Of a stretch of 64,000 nucleotides of DNA, positions 17,037 to 24,916 are shown in pieces; position 1 is the stretch's first letter, and each line of letters opens with the position of its first letter. The notes beneath the pieces were generated by a model. It saw only the letters and a list, made by a program, of their open reading frames with translations, was not told the DNA's origin and made no database searches. The position numbers and the translations under genes are program-made. Location of the stretch: positions 1 to 64,000 of the forward strand of contig CAVQME010000010.1 in assembly GCA_963713545.1 (NCBI GenBank), read 5' to 3'. Source of the DNA: CAVPLM01 sp963713545 (GTDB lineage: Bacteria; Actinomycetota; Thermoleophilia; RBG-16-64-13).

Positions 17037-17891
17037 TCAACTGCTCGGCGGCACCAGGCGGTCTGCCAGCGCCACGAACTCCCGGGGCGACAGCCGCTCC
17101 CCGCGCACGTTTGCAGGTAGGTCGAGACTGTGGATGGTATCGAGCACCAGTTGCCGAGGCAGCCCTAATCCCGCGCTGAGCGCATTGGCGAGGGTCTTGC
17201 GCCGCTGCCCGAAGGCTGCCTGGACCACCGCCCGCAGACGCTCCGGATCGATCGACGGTAGTTCTTCTCGGGGGCGCCGGTCGAGCACCAGGAGACTCGA
17301 GTCCACGTGCGGCTGCGGATAGAAGATGGTCCGGGCGAGAGGACGCGCTCGCACGATCCGCGCGTACAGCTGGACCCACACCGAGAGGACGCCGTAGGCT
17401 TTGGTCCCCGCCGCGGCCGCCATCCGTTCCGCCACCTCACGCTGGACCATGATGCAGTAGCGACGCACAGTCGGCAATCGCTGGAGCGACTCGATGACGA
17501 AAGGCCCCGCTACAGAATAGGGCAGGTTGCTCGCGCACAGGGTAGGTAGCGGCTCGAGGTCTTCGAGGGGCGCCTTCAGGACGTCCTCGAAGTGCAGACT
17601 GACTTCCTGGTCGCCTCGCAGAGTGGCGGTGAGCGCCGCCTCGAGGCTTCGATCCACCTCGAACGCGTGCACGTGCTTGGCCACTTCGGCCAGGGCGTGG
17701 GTAAGGACCCCGAGTCCGGCGCCGATCTCGAGGACCACGTCGTCCGCGCCACATTCCAGGTAGCCGAGGATCACCCCCAGGATATTGTCATCGATGAGGA
17801 AGTTCTGGCCCAGATCTCGTTTTGGAGCTATGCCAAATTCGCTAAGGCGAGCCAGAGATACCTGGCGCAGGCCGGACGCCGGCGCGGTCAT
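17037..17891 (-). CDS. rsmA: 16S rRNA dimethyltransferase RsmA (KsgA)
   Basis: RsmA dimethylates two adjacent adenines (A1518 and A1519) of 16S rRNA late in 30S assembly. The 284-residue product shows the N-terminal KRDLGQNFLID signature, the SAM-binding VVLEIGAGLGVLTHALAE, the acidic residue in HAFEVDRSL, and the catalytic NLPYSV. The C-terminal domain includes FYPQPHVDSSLLVLDRR and RRKTLANALSA. The ATG at 17891 overlaps the tatD stop as ATGA, favouring it over the GTG at 17900. The tatD-rsmA order (usually followed by ispE) is common in Gram-positives; here ispE lies about 4 kb away on the same strand. Confidence 0.96.
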   Translation of the reverse strand: MTAPASGLRQVSLARLSEFGIAPKRDLGQNFLIDDNILGVILGYLECGADDVVLEIGAGLGVLTHALAEVAKHVHAFEVDRSLEAALTATLRGDQEVSLHFEDVLKAPLEDLEPLPTLCASNLPYSVAGPFVIESLQRLPTVRRYCIMVQREVAERMAAAAGTKAYGVLSVWVQLYARIVRARPLARTIFYPQPHVDSSLLVLDRRPREELPSIDPERLRAVVQAAFGQRRKTLANALSAGLGLPRQLVLDTIHSLDLPANVRGERLSPREFVALADRLVPPSS

Positions 17892-18667
17892 CCGTCGCAC
17901 CCCAGCTGCGGGGCCACCCGCGGGAAAGCCGCGCGGACATTCGCAGCGATTTGCCGCTCGAGCTCCTCGACCGCGACTCCCCGCAGACCGGCCACGAACT
18001 CGTAGACCCTGGCTACCAGCGCCGGCCGGTTGGGTCTTCCTCTGAACGGCATCGGCGTCAGCCAGGGCGCGTCCGTTTCCAGCAAGAGCAGGGAGGCTGG
18101 GATGGCCTGGGCGGCGGCTTGCAGGTCCACAGCGTTCTTGTAGGTGACATTGCCGGCAAAACTAACGTAATAGCCTCGCCGGAGCACGTCCTCCAGCCGG
18201 TCCGGCAGCGAGAAGCAGTGGAGGATGACCGTCAATCCGGAAGCGCGCTCGGCCAAGATGGAAAGCGTGAGATCGGCCGCATCCCGGGTGTGGATGACGA
18301 CCGGCAGATCCGCCCTTCTGGCCAGATCGATGTGACGAACGAACACATCCGCCTGAAGATCGTGAGGCCAATTGTCGTGATAGAAGTCGAAGCCCGTCTC
18401 CCCCACGGCGACTACCCGGGGATGCGCGGTCAACTTGTCGAGGGCGGCCATGTCCGCGTCACCGGCGTGACCGGCCTCTTGCGGATGGAAACCCACCGTG
18501 GCGAACACCTCCGGGGACTTCTCGGCCAGCCGCACCGACCAGCTGGAGCTGGCAAGATCGATGCCGGATTGGATGATGAGCCGGACCCCGACTTCTCGGG
18601 CATCGGCGATCAGGCCGGCGGCGTCGGCACGGCAGTGGTCCAGATGCGTGTGAGAATCGATAAACAC
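17888..18667 (-). CDS. tatD: TatD family metal-dependent DNase
   Basis: TatD is a TIM-barrel metallohydrolase with 3'-5' DNase activity, linked to DNA repair. The 259-residue product has the metal-binding FIDSHTHLDH at the N-terminus, then VGFHPQEAG, AVGETGFDFYHDN, VIHTRDA, HCFS and the closing LETDAPWLTPMPFRGRPN. All metal ligands (HxH, Glu, two His, Asp) are present, so the enzyme looks active. It is coupled to rsmA by an ATGA overlap and follows metG by 57 nt on the same strand, giving the conserved metG-tatD-rsmA arrangement of Gram-positive bacteria. Confidence 0.95.
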   Translation of the reverse strand: MFIDSHTHLDHCRADAAGLIADAREVGVRLIIQSGIDLASSSWSVRLAEKSPEVFATVGFHPQEAGHAGDADMAALDKLTAHPRVVAVGETGFDFYHDNWPHDLQADVFVRHIDLARRADLPVVIHTRDAADLTLSILAERASGLTVILHCFSLPDRLEDVLRRGYYVSFAGNVTYKNAVDLQAAAQAIPASLLLLETDAPWLTPMPFRGRPNRPALVARVYEFVAGLRGVAVEELERQIAANVRAAFPRVAPQLGCDG

Positions 18668-18705
18668 GGTCGCGGTGCCCTGCTCCGGTGGAGTGTCCCG
18701 ATAGG

Positions 18706-18724
18706 TCGGCGCGCAGCGCGCCGA
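18706..18724 (-). terminator. Hairpin immediately after the metG stop
   Basis: TCGGCGCG-CAG-CGCGCCGA is a perfect 8-bp stem with a 3-nt loop that begins at the base next to the metG stop codon. With tatD starting 38 nt later it may be an attenuating structure within an operon rather than a full terminator. There is no U-run. Confidence 0.4.
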
Positions 18725-20389
18725 TCAGTCCTCGATGCGCGGGAACAGCGGCGGCCCGCCGACCACGGTCAGGCCGTCGGCGAGTAGGCCCCACCGCGCC
18801 TCGTCCCAGGGGGGTCCGGCGGCGCGCGGCGGCGCCGTGACGGCCGCCGGCGCGCCGACACCGGGCGTCGTCGAGACCGCGGCCGATGAGGCCGGTAGTC
18901 CCAGCCGCTCCCTCATCGCCTGCGCCGTCTCCGGGACGAACGGGTGCAGAACCACTGATAGCAGACGGAGGCCCTCGGCCAGATCCCAGAGCGTGGCGTC
19001 GAGCGCGCCGGCCGCTCCGCCCGTGTGGGCGTCACGCGCGGCGTCACCGGCACCGGCCGGTCCGGCGCTGCCGGCCGCGGCCCCTGTGGCCGCCTCCTTG
19101 GCCAGCTTCCAAGGCGCCTGCTCCTCTACATACCGGTTGAGCCGGCGCACGAAGACCCAGATGGTCTCCAGCGCGCCACTGAGGTCCATCTCTTCGAGTT
19201 GCGTCCGCGCCGTGCCGGCCATCGCCGCGGCCTCGGTGGCCAAGGGGGAGTCGCTCGCTGAGCGACCGGAGGACGGCGCCGGGACGGCGCCGTCCCGGTA
19301 CTTTCCGATCATCGACGTGGTCCGCGATACGAGATTGCCCAACTCGTTGGCCAGTTCCGAGTTGTAGCGAGCTTTGAACCCCTCTTCGCTCACCATGCCG
19401 TCCTGGCCGAAGCTCACTTCGCGCAGGCAGTAGAACCGGAAGGGGTCTGCCCCGTATTGCTCGATGAGCGGGAAGGGGTCCATCACGTTCCCCCGTGTCT
19501 TGGACATCTTCTCGCCGCCAAGCTTCAGATAGCCATGGATGAACAGATGCTCCGGCAGCTCGTATCCGGCCGACATCAACAGCGCCGGCCAGATGATGGC
19601 GTGGAACTTGAGGATGTCCTGCGCCATCAGGTGGTAGGTCGCCGGCCAGAAACGGGACACAAGATCTCGACCAGGAGCGAAGTGGAGAGCGCTCATATAG
19701 CTGATGAGCGCGTCGATCCAGACGTAGATCACCTGCGAGGGGTCCCAGGGGACACTTATCCCCCACTTCAGCGTCGCCCGGGAAATGGAGATGTCGTCCA
19801 GGCCTTGCTCGATGAACGAGAGCGCCTCGTTGAAACGGTGCCGGGGACGGATCCAGTCCGGGTTCTGCCGATAGTGCTCGACAAGCTTATCCTGGTAAGC
19901 CGAGAGGCGGAAGAAATGGTTCTGTTCCTCCATCCGGACCGGCTCGGTGCCGTGGTCGGGGCATAGACCGTCAACCAGGTTCTCTTCGGTGTAGTAGGCC
20001 TCGCATGCGGAGCAGTAGAGGCCGGCATACAAACTGGTGTAGATATCGCCATTGTCGTAGCAGCGCTGGACAAAACCCTGTACGAATCTCTCGTGCTCCG
20101 GGTCGGTGGTCCGTACGAGGAAGTCGATGGTGGCGTTCACCTTCTGGGCCACCTCCCGGAACTTGACCACTATCTGATCGGCATGCTCCTTGGGGGTCAG
20201 ACCCCGGGCAAGAGCAGCCTGCTCGATCTTGCTGCCGTGCTCGTCGGTGCCGGTAAGGAAGTAGACATCATCGCCTATCTGCCTGCGAAAACGCACGGCC
20301 ACATCGGCGGCCGTGGTGGTGTACGCGTGGCCGATATGAGGCACATCATTGACGTAGTAGATGGGAGTGGTGATGTAGAACTGGCCCAT
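18725..20389 (-). CDS. metG: Methionyl-tRNA synthetase
   Basis: This class Ia aminoacyl-tRNA synthetase charges tRNA-Met. The 554-residue product has the HIGH motif PHIGHAY (about 17-23), a zinc knuckle starting YCSACEAYY and ending LCPDHG, the WIDALISYMSAL segment, and the KMSKS motif as GEKMSKTRGN (about 297-306). The anticodon-binding helical domain follows. It lacks the C-terminal EMAP/Trbp111 tRNA-binding domain. A Gly/Ala-rich insertion of about 30 residues sits in the helical domain (near 445-475), and another Ala/Pro-rich stretch sits near the end. The start ATG begins exactly at the conserved FYITTPIYYVN. Confidence 0.97.
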   Translation of the reverse strand: MGQFYITTPIYYVNDVPHIGHAYTTTAADVAVRFRRQIGDDVYFLTGTDEHGSKIEQAALARGLTPKEHADQIVVKFREVAQKVNATIDFLVRTTDPEHERFVQGFVQRCYDNGDIYTSLYAGLYCSACEAYYTEENLVDGLCPDHGTEPVRMEEQNHFFRLSAYQDKLVEHYRQNPDWIRPRHRFNEALSFIEQGLDDISISRATLKWGISVPWDPSQVIYVWIDALISYMSALHFAPGRDLVSRFWPATYHLMAQDILKFHAIIWPALLMSAGYELPEHLFIHGYLKLGGEKMSKTRGNVMDPFPLIEQYGADPFRFYCLREVSFGQDGMVSEEGFKARYNSELANELGNLVSRTTSMIGKYRDGAVPAPSSGRSASDSPLATEAAAMAGTARTQLEEMDLSGALETIWVFVRRLNRYVEEQAPWKLAKEAATGAAAGSAGPAGAGDAARDAHTGGAAGALDATLWDLAEGLRLLSVVLHPFVPETAQAMRERLGLPASSAAVSTTPGVGAPAAVTAPPRAAGPPWDEARWGLLADGLTVVGGPPLFPRIED

Positions 20390-20439
20390 AGCTGGGCCAG
20401 TATAGCCCAGTTGTCCATCCGTTCTGGGCCGCGGCGCGC

Positions 20440-21330
20440 CTAGCCGGATCCCTCGCCCTCGGTTTCGGGCTCCCTCCGCCCCAGGGCCAGTGCGTACGCC
20501 CGGCGCGCGGGCATCCCGGTCAAAGCGGCAACGATAGAAGCGGCCTTCTTCGTGCCCACTCCAGCGCGTCGGAGTTCAGCCAAAGATTCCACCGCGCGCT
20601 CATCCAGTCGCGCTGCGCCGATCTGGCTCGTGCCGGGCTCGAGGCCGGACATCGCCGTCCGGGCATCCCCCGAGGGCTCGAGCACCACCACGATCTCGCC
20701 GCGCACGGGATCGGCGAGGCGTTCGAGAACCTCGCGTGCAGTCCCGCGGATGACCTCCTCGTGGAGTTTCGTGAGTTCCCGGCATACCGCGACGCGACGA
20801 AGCGGCCACTTCTCACCTATGGCTGCCAGCGAGCCGCGCAGGCGACGAGGGGACTCGAAGGCAACTACCGCGGCTCCCGTCCCCTCGAAAACTCCCATTT
20901 GCTCCACCAACTTCGCCTTGCCCCTGGGTAGGAAGCCCACGAAGGCGAACCGGTCCGTCGGCAGCCCGGAGATCACAAGCGCCGTCGAGACGGACGAAGG
21001 TCCAGGGAGAACCGTCACTGGGATACCCTCGGCGGCACAGGCGCGCACAAGCGTGTACCCGGGGTCGGACAGCCCCGGCATCCCGGCGTCCGAGACTAGG
21101 GCCACATCTTTGCCCGCCTGAAGCAGGGGCAGCAACGCCTGCAGTCTCTGTTCTTCATTGTGTTCGTGGAAGCTCACAAGCCGGCCCGTGTCGATGCCAT
21201 GGCGCGCGAGCAGGACGCGAGTGCGCCGGGTGTCTTCGCAGGCGATGAGATCAACCTCTCCCAAAGCATCGAGGACCCGCAGGGTGACGTCCCGAAGGTT
21301 GCCGATAGGTGTGGGACAGATGTATAGCAT
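20440..21330 (-). CDS. rsmI: 16S rRNA (cytidine-1402-2'-O)-methyltransferase
   Basis: RsmI 2'-O-methylates C1402 in the ribosomal P site. The 296-residue product has the tetrapyrrole-methylase fold motifs of the family: YICPTPIGNLRDVTLRVLDA, ACEDTRRTRVLL, VSDAGMPGLSDPGY, VLPGPSSVSTAL, RFAFVGFLPR and FESPRRL. The last 60 residues form the C-terminal extension with AGVGTKKAASIVAALTGMP. I use the ATG at 21330; an upstream TTG adds only one residue. The gene lies between metG and the ROK gene on the same strand, the usual rsmI-metG order. An inverted repeat at 21353-21379 lies just upstream and may regulate it. Confidence 0.95.
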   Translation of the reverse strand: MLYICPTPIGNLRDVTLRVLDALGEVDLIACEDTRRTRVLLARHGIDTGRLVSFHEHNEEQRLQALLPLLQAGKDVALVSDAGMPGLSDPGYTLVRACAAEGIPVTVLPGPSSVSTALVISGLPTDRFAFVGFLPRGKAKLVEQMGVFEGTGAAVVAFESPRRLRGSLAAIGEKWPLRRVAVCRELTKLHEEVIRGTAREVLERLADPVRGEIVVVLEPSGDARTAMSGLEPGTSQIGAARLDERAVESLAELRRAGVGTKKAASIVAALTGMPARRAYALALGRREPETEGEGSG

Positions 21331-21352
21331 CAAAAACCGCCGAGCATTACAG

Positions 21353-21379
21353 GCTGTATATCATAATCGTATGTACAGC
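21353..21379. repeat. 27-bp imperfect palindrome upstream of rsmI
   Basis: GCTGTA at 21353-21358 and TACAGC at 21374-21379 form perfect outer arms, and three further symmetric positions match inside. The centre is A/T-rich, unlike the surrounding sequence, and contains candidate -10 elements for rsmI on the minus strand (TATGAT). Size and position fit a dimeric repressor operator; no regulator can be named. Confidence 0.4.
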
Positions 21380-21419
21380 ATGGCTCAGCCTGGCGCCACG
21401 GTCGGCGCGGAGCCTCCCT

Positions 21420-22378
21420 CTACCCGAGGACTTCCCAGGCCGCTAGCCCGCCACCAACAAGGCCGGCCTTGTTCCCTAGCTTCGCCGAAGCAATCTGCAC
21501 CCTGTCTCTGCCCGGCTGCATAGCGTTCTCACGCACGAACTCCCGGGCCGGGCCGAGGATCAGCTCCCCTAGTTCCCCCACACCGCCTCCGACCACTATC
21601 ATCTGGGGATCGAAGATGTGGGTGAGGCCCACGAGGCCGATCCCCAGCCATCCCGCCAACTCCTGGACCACACCAAGCGCCCCTGGGTCCCCTTCTCGGG
21701 CGAGGCGACTCACCTCCCGCCCCGTCAGCCGATCTTCTTTGCGAAGCCCGGAGAGCACTCCCGGTTGGATCGGTCGCTGGGTCTCCGGACCGGACAGCGG
21801 CGAACCGGGCCATCGCCGAACCCGAAGCGTACATCTCCAGACAGCCACGGTTGCCGCAACGACAGGGCAGACCGTCCGCCTGGACGACGACATGTCCAAG
21901 CTCACCGGCTCCGCCACTCGCACCCCGATACAGCCGGCCCTCGAGGAAGAGAGCGCCGCCGACACCCGTGCCCAGAGTCAGCATGACCACGTGCTGCAGC
22001 CCGCCGGCGGCTCCGGCGGTCGCTTCCCCCAGAACCGCCGCGTTGGCATCGTTCTCGAGGACCACAGGTATCCCCAGCGACTTCTCGAGTATCCCGGCAA
22101 GGGGTACCTCTTTGAGAGGGAGGTTGGGGGACGAGAGGACGGCCCCGTGCTCGTGATCTACGGTCCCGGCGCAAGCCAGGCCGATCGCTTGTGGCTCGAA
22201 CTCGGAGAAATCCTCCAAGAGCTCTGCGGAGCGTACTCTCCAGACCGTTGATGAACGCAGCCGTTCCCACTGCCTGGCTGGAATCGAACAGGGGCTGGGC
22301 CAGCTGCGCCCCGGTCCGGTCTACCGGACCGACGGCGACCTTGGTCCCCCCGACGTCGACACCGAGCACTGCTCTCAT
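21420..22378 (-). pseudogene. ROK family sugar kinase (glucokinase-like), two frameshifts
   Basis: The three consecutive pieces of one ROK kinase lie in three frames. Piece 1, from the ATG at 22378, has the ATP-binding VLGVDVGGTKVAVGPVDRTG. Piece 2 (about 22215-21800) has PQAIGLACAGTVD, PVVLENDANAAVLGE, LTLGTGVGGALFLEGRLYRG, AGELGHVVV and the ROK zinc motif CRCGNRGCLEMYASG. Piece 3 (about 21760-21420) has LTHIFDPQMIVVGGGV and GLVGGGLAAWEVLG. Each junction, near 22210-22220 and 21755-21800, behaves like one extra base. Restored, the protein would have about 318 residues and phosphorylate glucose or a related sugar. Either a recent pseudogene or sequence error is possible. The ATG overlaps the DUF2007 stop (ATGA). 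Confidence 0.8.
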
Positions 22379-22704
22379 GAGGTCCTCTCCTCCGGCGGGC
22401 CGGCGTCATCCCGCGGGCTCGGCTCCCCCGTTTCCTCCGATGCCGGCTCCAGAGCCGCTCGCGCCTCCTCGAGATCGCCCGGTCTCACCAGGATATCTTG
22501 CTGCCCACAGCCGTCCACCGTCAGCCCGTAGACCACCGACAGGGCGTCATGGCGCACCATGGACTCGATCCCTGCACTCCGCAGTTTGGCAACGATTATC
22601 TCCGCCTCCACCGGGTCGAACACGGTGGTCAGCAGCACGGGAAGACTTGGGTCCACGTCTCTGTCAGACAGGCCGCGGCCGCCGACGTCAGAGTCCGAGT
22701 TCAT
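22375..22704 (-). CDS. DUF2007-like small signal-transducing-fold protein
   Basis: The 109-residue product has a core (about 21-88) that resembles DUF2007: VLLTTVFDPVEAEIIVAKLRSAGIES followed by a short beta region and QDILVRPGDLEEARAALEP. DUF2007 proteins have a GlnB-like alpha-beta fold of unknown function. Both ends are acidic and disordered. The ATG follows a GGAGGTGAGCG ribosome binding site and lies inside the 3' end of the HD gene (17-nt overlap); the stop overlaps the ROK start. This makes a tight run HD - DUF2007 - ROK. Confidence 0.7.
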   Translation of the reverse strand: MNSDSDVGGRGLSDRDVDPSLPVLLTTVFDPVEAEIIVAKLRSAGIESMVRHDALSVVYGLTVDGCGQQDILVRPGDLEEARAALEPASEETGEPSPRDDAGPPEERTS

Positions 22705-23242
22705 CGCTCACCTCCTTCATGGCCTCCAGGCCGATTGCCAGGAACTCCTCCAATTCGATACCGAGCTCGACGCAGGTCACGATGTCTTCGCGGCGGGCGC
22801 CCTTCGCGAACGAAGGTTCCTTGAACCGCTTCTTTAGGCTCTTTAACTCCACCAGTTCCAGCCGCCTCTCGGGCCTGATAAGAGCTGCCGCCGTCACAAG
22901 ACCGGTGAGGGGGTCGCAGGCAAAAAGCGCCCGATCCATACGGCTTTCGATTGTAGTACCGTTCCCGGAGTTGTGAGCGGCGATGGCATGCAGGACTTCT
23001 TCGTCTTCGAGGCCCTCTTCGCGCAACCACTTCACTGTGAGCACACCATGGATCTCCATGGAATCGGCGGTCTCTTCCGCGTCCAGATCGTGAAGCAGTC
23101 CGGCCAGCCGCCACTGCTCTTCGTCCTCTCCAAGCCGCCGGGCCAGGGCCCCCATGATCGCTTCGGCGGCCAGCATGTGCTTCACCATGTTCTCATTCCG
23201 GACGTGGTCGTCAACGATCCGAAGCGCGTCCTCCCTGTTCAC
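22688..23242 (-). CDS. HD-domain phosphohydrolase
   Basis: The 184-residue product has an HD metal-dependent phosphohydrolase domain. Visible motifs are MVKHMLAAEAIMGALARRLG (first His), WRLAGLLHDLDAE (the HD pair), MEIHG, and a later IAAHNSGNG and RALFACDPLTGLV (Asp). The substrate is not known; such stand-alone HD proteins hydrolyse nucleotides or related phosphomonoesters. I use the GTG at 23242, which follows GGAGGAGCT and overlaps the Nudix stop as GTGA. Longer upstream readings would run through the Nudix gene and are rejected. Neighbouring Nudix and HD enzymes suggest a housecleaning role, which is inference. Confidence 0.85.
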   Translation of the reverse strand: MNREDALRIVDDHVRNENMVKHMLAAEAIMGALARRLGEDEEQWRLAGLLHDLDAEETADSMEIHGVLTVKWLREEGLEDEEVLHAIAAHNSGNGTTIESRMDRALFACDPLTGLVTAAALIRPERRLELVELKSLKKRFKEPSFAKGARREDIVTCVELGIELEEFLAIGLEAMKEVSDELGL

Positions 23243-23841
23243 AGCTCCTCCGTCTGCCACAGGACCGTGGCCATTCGGGTAGCCCTTCTCACATCTTCCA
23301 CGGACCAACTGCTCCGGCCGAGGGCAGCCAAACGCGCCCATTCCTCGACCGAGGCCCAACGCCACTCGCTGGCTCCGTCCGGTTCCAGGAGCACGTGATC
23401 TGTATCCCCCAGAGGGCGGCAGGCCATGCTGACCGCCAGTAGGCGCTCGCCCTCGTACATGGTGAGGAACGCGTAGCATGGGCCGCCCACATGGATATTC
23501 AGCCCGGTCTCCTCGGCGACCTCCCGCCTTACCGCCTCGGCCAGATCCTCGCCCTGCTCCATGCGACCCCCGGGCGGATCCCAGGCATCAGAGGGTCGAG
23601 TGCGGTGCAGAAGGAGCCAGAAGCCACCCACCGCCTGCTCTTGGCCCGATGTCGCGTCGAGCGACCTGGCGTCATCCGACGCGTCATCGCCCGACGCGCT
23701 ATTACCCGACGGACCGTCGCTGCGGTGGATCAGCCCCACCACTGCCACCCGCACGTACGGCGCCCGGGGATCATCGGCCGGCCCGGCCGGGCCGGTCGGC
23801 TCGGGCAAGCCGCCGGATCCGTTACGACCGGCGAAGTTCAT
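23239..23841 (-). CDS. Nudix hydrolase
   Basis: The 200-residue product contains a Nudix fold with the full signature GGRMEQGEDLAEAVRREVAE followed by ETGLNI (about 111-136), which holds the catalytic Glu residues for hydrolysing nucleoside-diphosphate-linked compounds. About 70 disordered residues rich in Gly, Pro, Asp and Ser precede and interrupt the first strands. The substrate is unknown. The ATG at 23841 overlaps the stop of the threonine aldolase gene (ATGA), and the stop overlaps the HD gene start, so ltaE, Nudix, HD, DUF2007 and ROK form one coupled chain. Confidence 0.88.
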   Translation of the reverse strand: MNFAGRNGSGGLPEPTGPAGPADDPRAPYVRVAVVGLIHRSDGPSGNSASGDDASDDARSLDATSGQEQAVGGFWLLLHRTRPSDAWDPPGGRMEQGEDLAEAVRREVAEETGLNIHVGGPCYAFLTMYEGERLLAVSMACRPLGDTDHVLLEPDGASEWRWASVEEWARLAALGRSSWSVEDVRRATRMATVLWQTEEL

Positions 23842-24905
23842 CCGCCCTTCGCCGCCGAGGCGAGCGCAGCCAGCAGACGAGCCGATTCCTCGCCTGCCAG
23901 ACGCACCTGCTCGGCACTCACGTCGAGGTGGGTGACGAAGCGCACCCGAGCCGGCGCCGCCACTCCACAGAGGACGCCGCGCTCCCGCAGGGCGGTCACC
24001 ACTCTGTCGGCAGCGACACCCAGGCCTCCGACGTCGGCGATGACTATGTTCGTCTGCACAGGGTGGATGATAGCGAGCCCTGGGACCTCCCGCAGGAAGC
24101 TCGCGAGCACGAGGGCTTTCTCGTGGTCTTCGACCAGGCGATCGAGGTTGTGCTCCAGCGCGTACAGAGCCCCCGCGGCGATGATCCCGGCCTGGCGCAT
24201 GGCCCCGCCGTACCGCTTGCGATTGTTGCGCGCGTCCTCGACGAACTCGGCCGAGCCTGCCAGAGCCGAGCCCACCGGAGCCCCGAGGCCCTTGGAGAAG
24301 CAGACCGACACCGAATCGGCGACAGCGGCATAGTCGCGAAGTGGAACAGCCGAGGCTTTGTGAGCGTTCCAGATGCGCGCACCATCCAGATGGACAGCTA
24401 TCCCCCGTTCGCGGGCGAGCGCCGAGACGGCCTGCATCGCCTCGAGCGGCCAGACGGTGCCACCGCAACGGTTATGGGTGTTCTCCATCTCCACCGCGGC
24501 GGTCCGGGCGAAGTGCTCGCCCGTCGGCCGGATCGCCCGCCCCACCATGACGGGCTCGAGCACGCCGTGCTCCCCCGGGAGCGGCCGCAGCTGCAGGCCC
24601 GATAACGCGGCAGCCGAACCTCCTTCGTAGTGGAGCACGTGGGCATCCTCATGCACGATCACTTCATCACCGGGCCGGCTTAGCGTGCGCAGACACAGCT
24701 GGTTGCTCATCGTCCCGGAGGGCACGAAAAGGGCGGCTTCCTTTCCCAGCATCTCTGCTACCAACTCCTGAAGGCGATTGATGGTGGGATCCTCGCGGTA
24801 GACGTCGTCGCCAACGGGAGCGTCGGCCATGGCCCGGCGCATACCGAGGGTCGGCCTGGTGACTGTGTCGCTGCGCAGGTCGACCGGTTCCACGATGGAC
24901 GCCAT
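23838..24905 (-). CDS. ltaE: Low-specificity L-threonine aldolase
   Basis: This fold-type I PLP enzyme cleaves L-threonine or allo-threonine to glycine and acetaldehyde. The 355-residue product has the family N-terminus VDLRSDTVTRPT, then VGDDVYREDPTINRLQE, FVPSGTMSNQLCL, ENTHNRCGGTVWPLE, HLDGARIWNA and the PLP lysine in VSVCFSKGLGAPVGSAL (about 207-223). NRKRYGGAMRQAGIIAAGAL follows. The start ATG has a GGGAGG site. It lies 11 nt after the aldolase-dehydrogenase gene, within the same minus-strand cluster. Overall length and all motifs are normal. Confidence 0.95.
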   Translation of the reverse strand: MASIVEPVDLRSDTVTRPTLGMRRAMADAPVGDDVYREDPTINRLQELVAEMLGKEAALFVPSGTMSNQLCLRTLSRPGDEVIVHEDAHVLHYEGGSAAALSGLQLRPLPGEHGVLEPVMVGRAIRPTGEHFARTAAVEMENTHNRCGGTVWPLEAMQAVSALARERGIAVHLDGARIWNAHKASAVPLRDYAAVADSVSVCFSKGLGAPVGSALAGSAEFVEDARNNRKRYGGAMRQAGIIAAGALYALEHNLDRLVEDHEKALVLASFLREVPGLAIIHPVQTNIVIADVGGLGVAADRVVTALRERGVLCGVAAPARVRFVTHLDVSAEQVRLAGEESARLLAALASAAKGG

Positions 24906-24916
24906 CTCTTGCCTCC

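Noticed and set aside
21353..21379. E. coli-type LexA box (CTGT-N8-ACAG)
   Set aside because: The half-sites are 17 nt apart instead of 8, and this genome's SOS box, seen at dinB, is of the CGAAC-N4-GTTCG type.
23842..24468. Upstream extension of the Nudix protein by about 200 residues
   Set aside because: It would run antisense-like through the threonine aldolase gene in another frame with Arg-rich nonsense; ATG 23841 couples to the ltaE stop.
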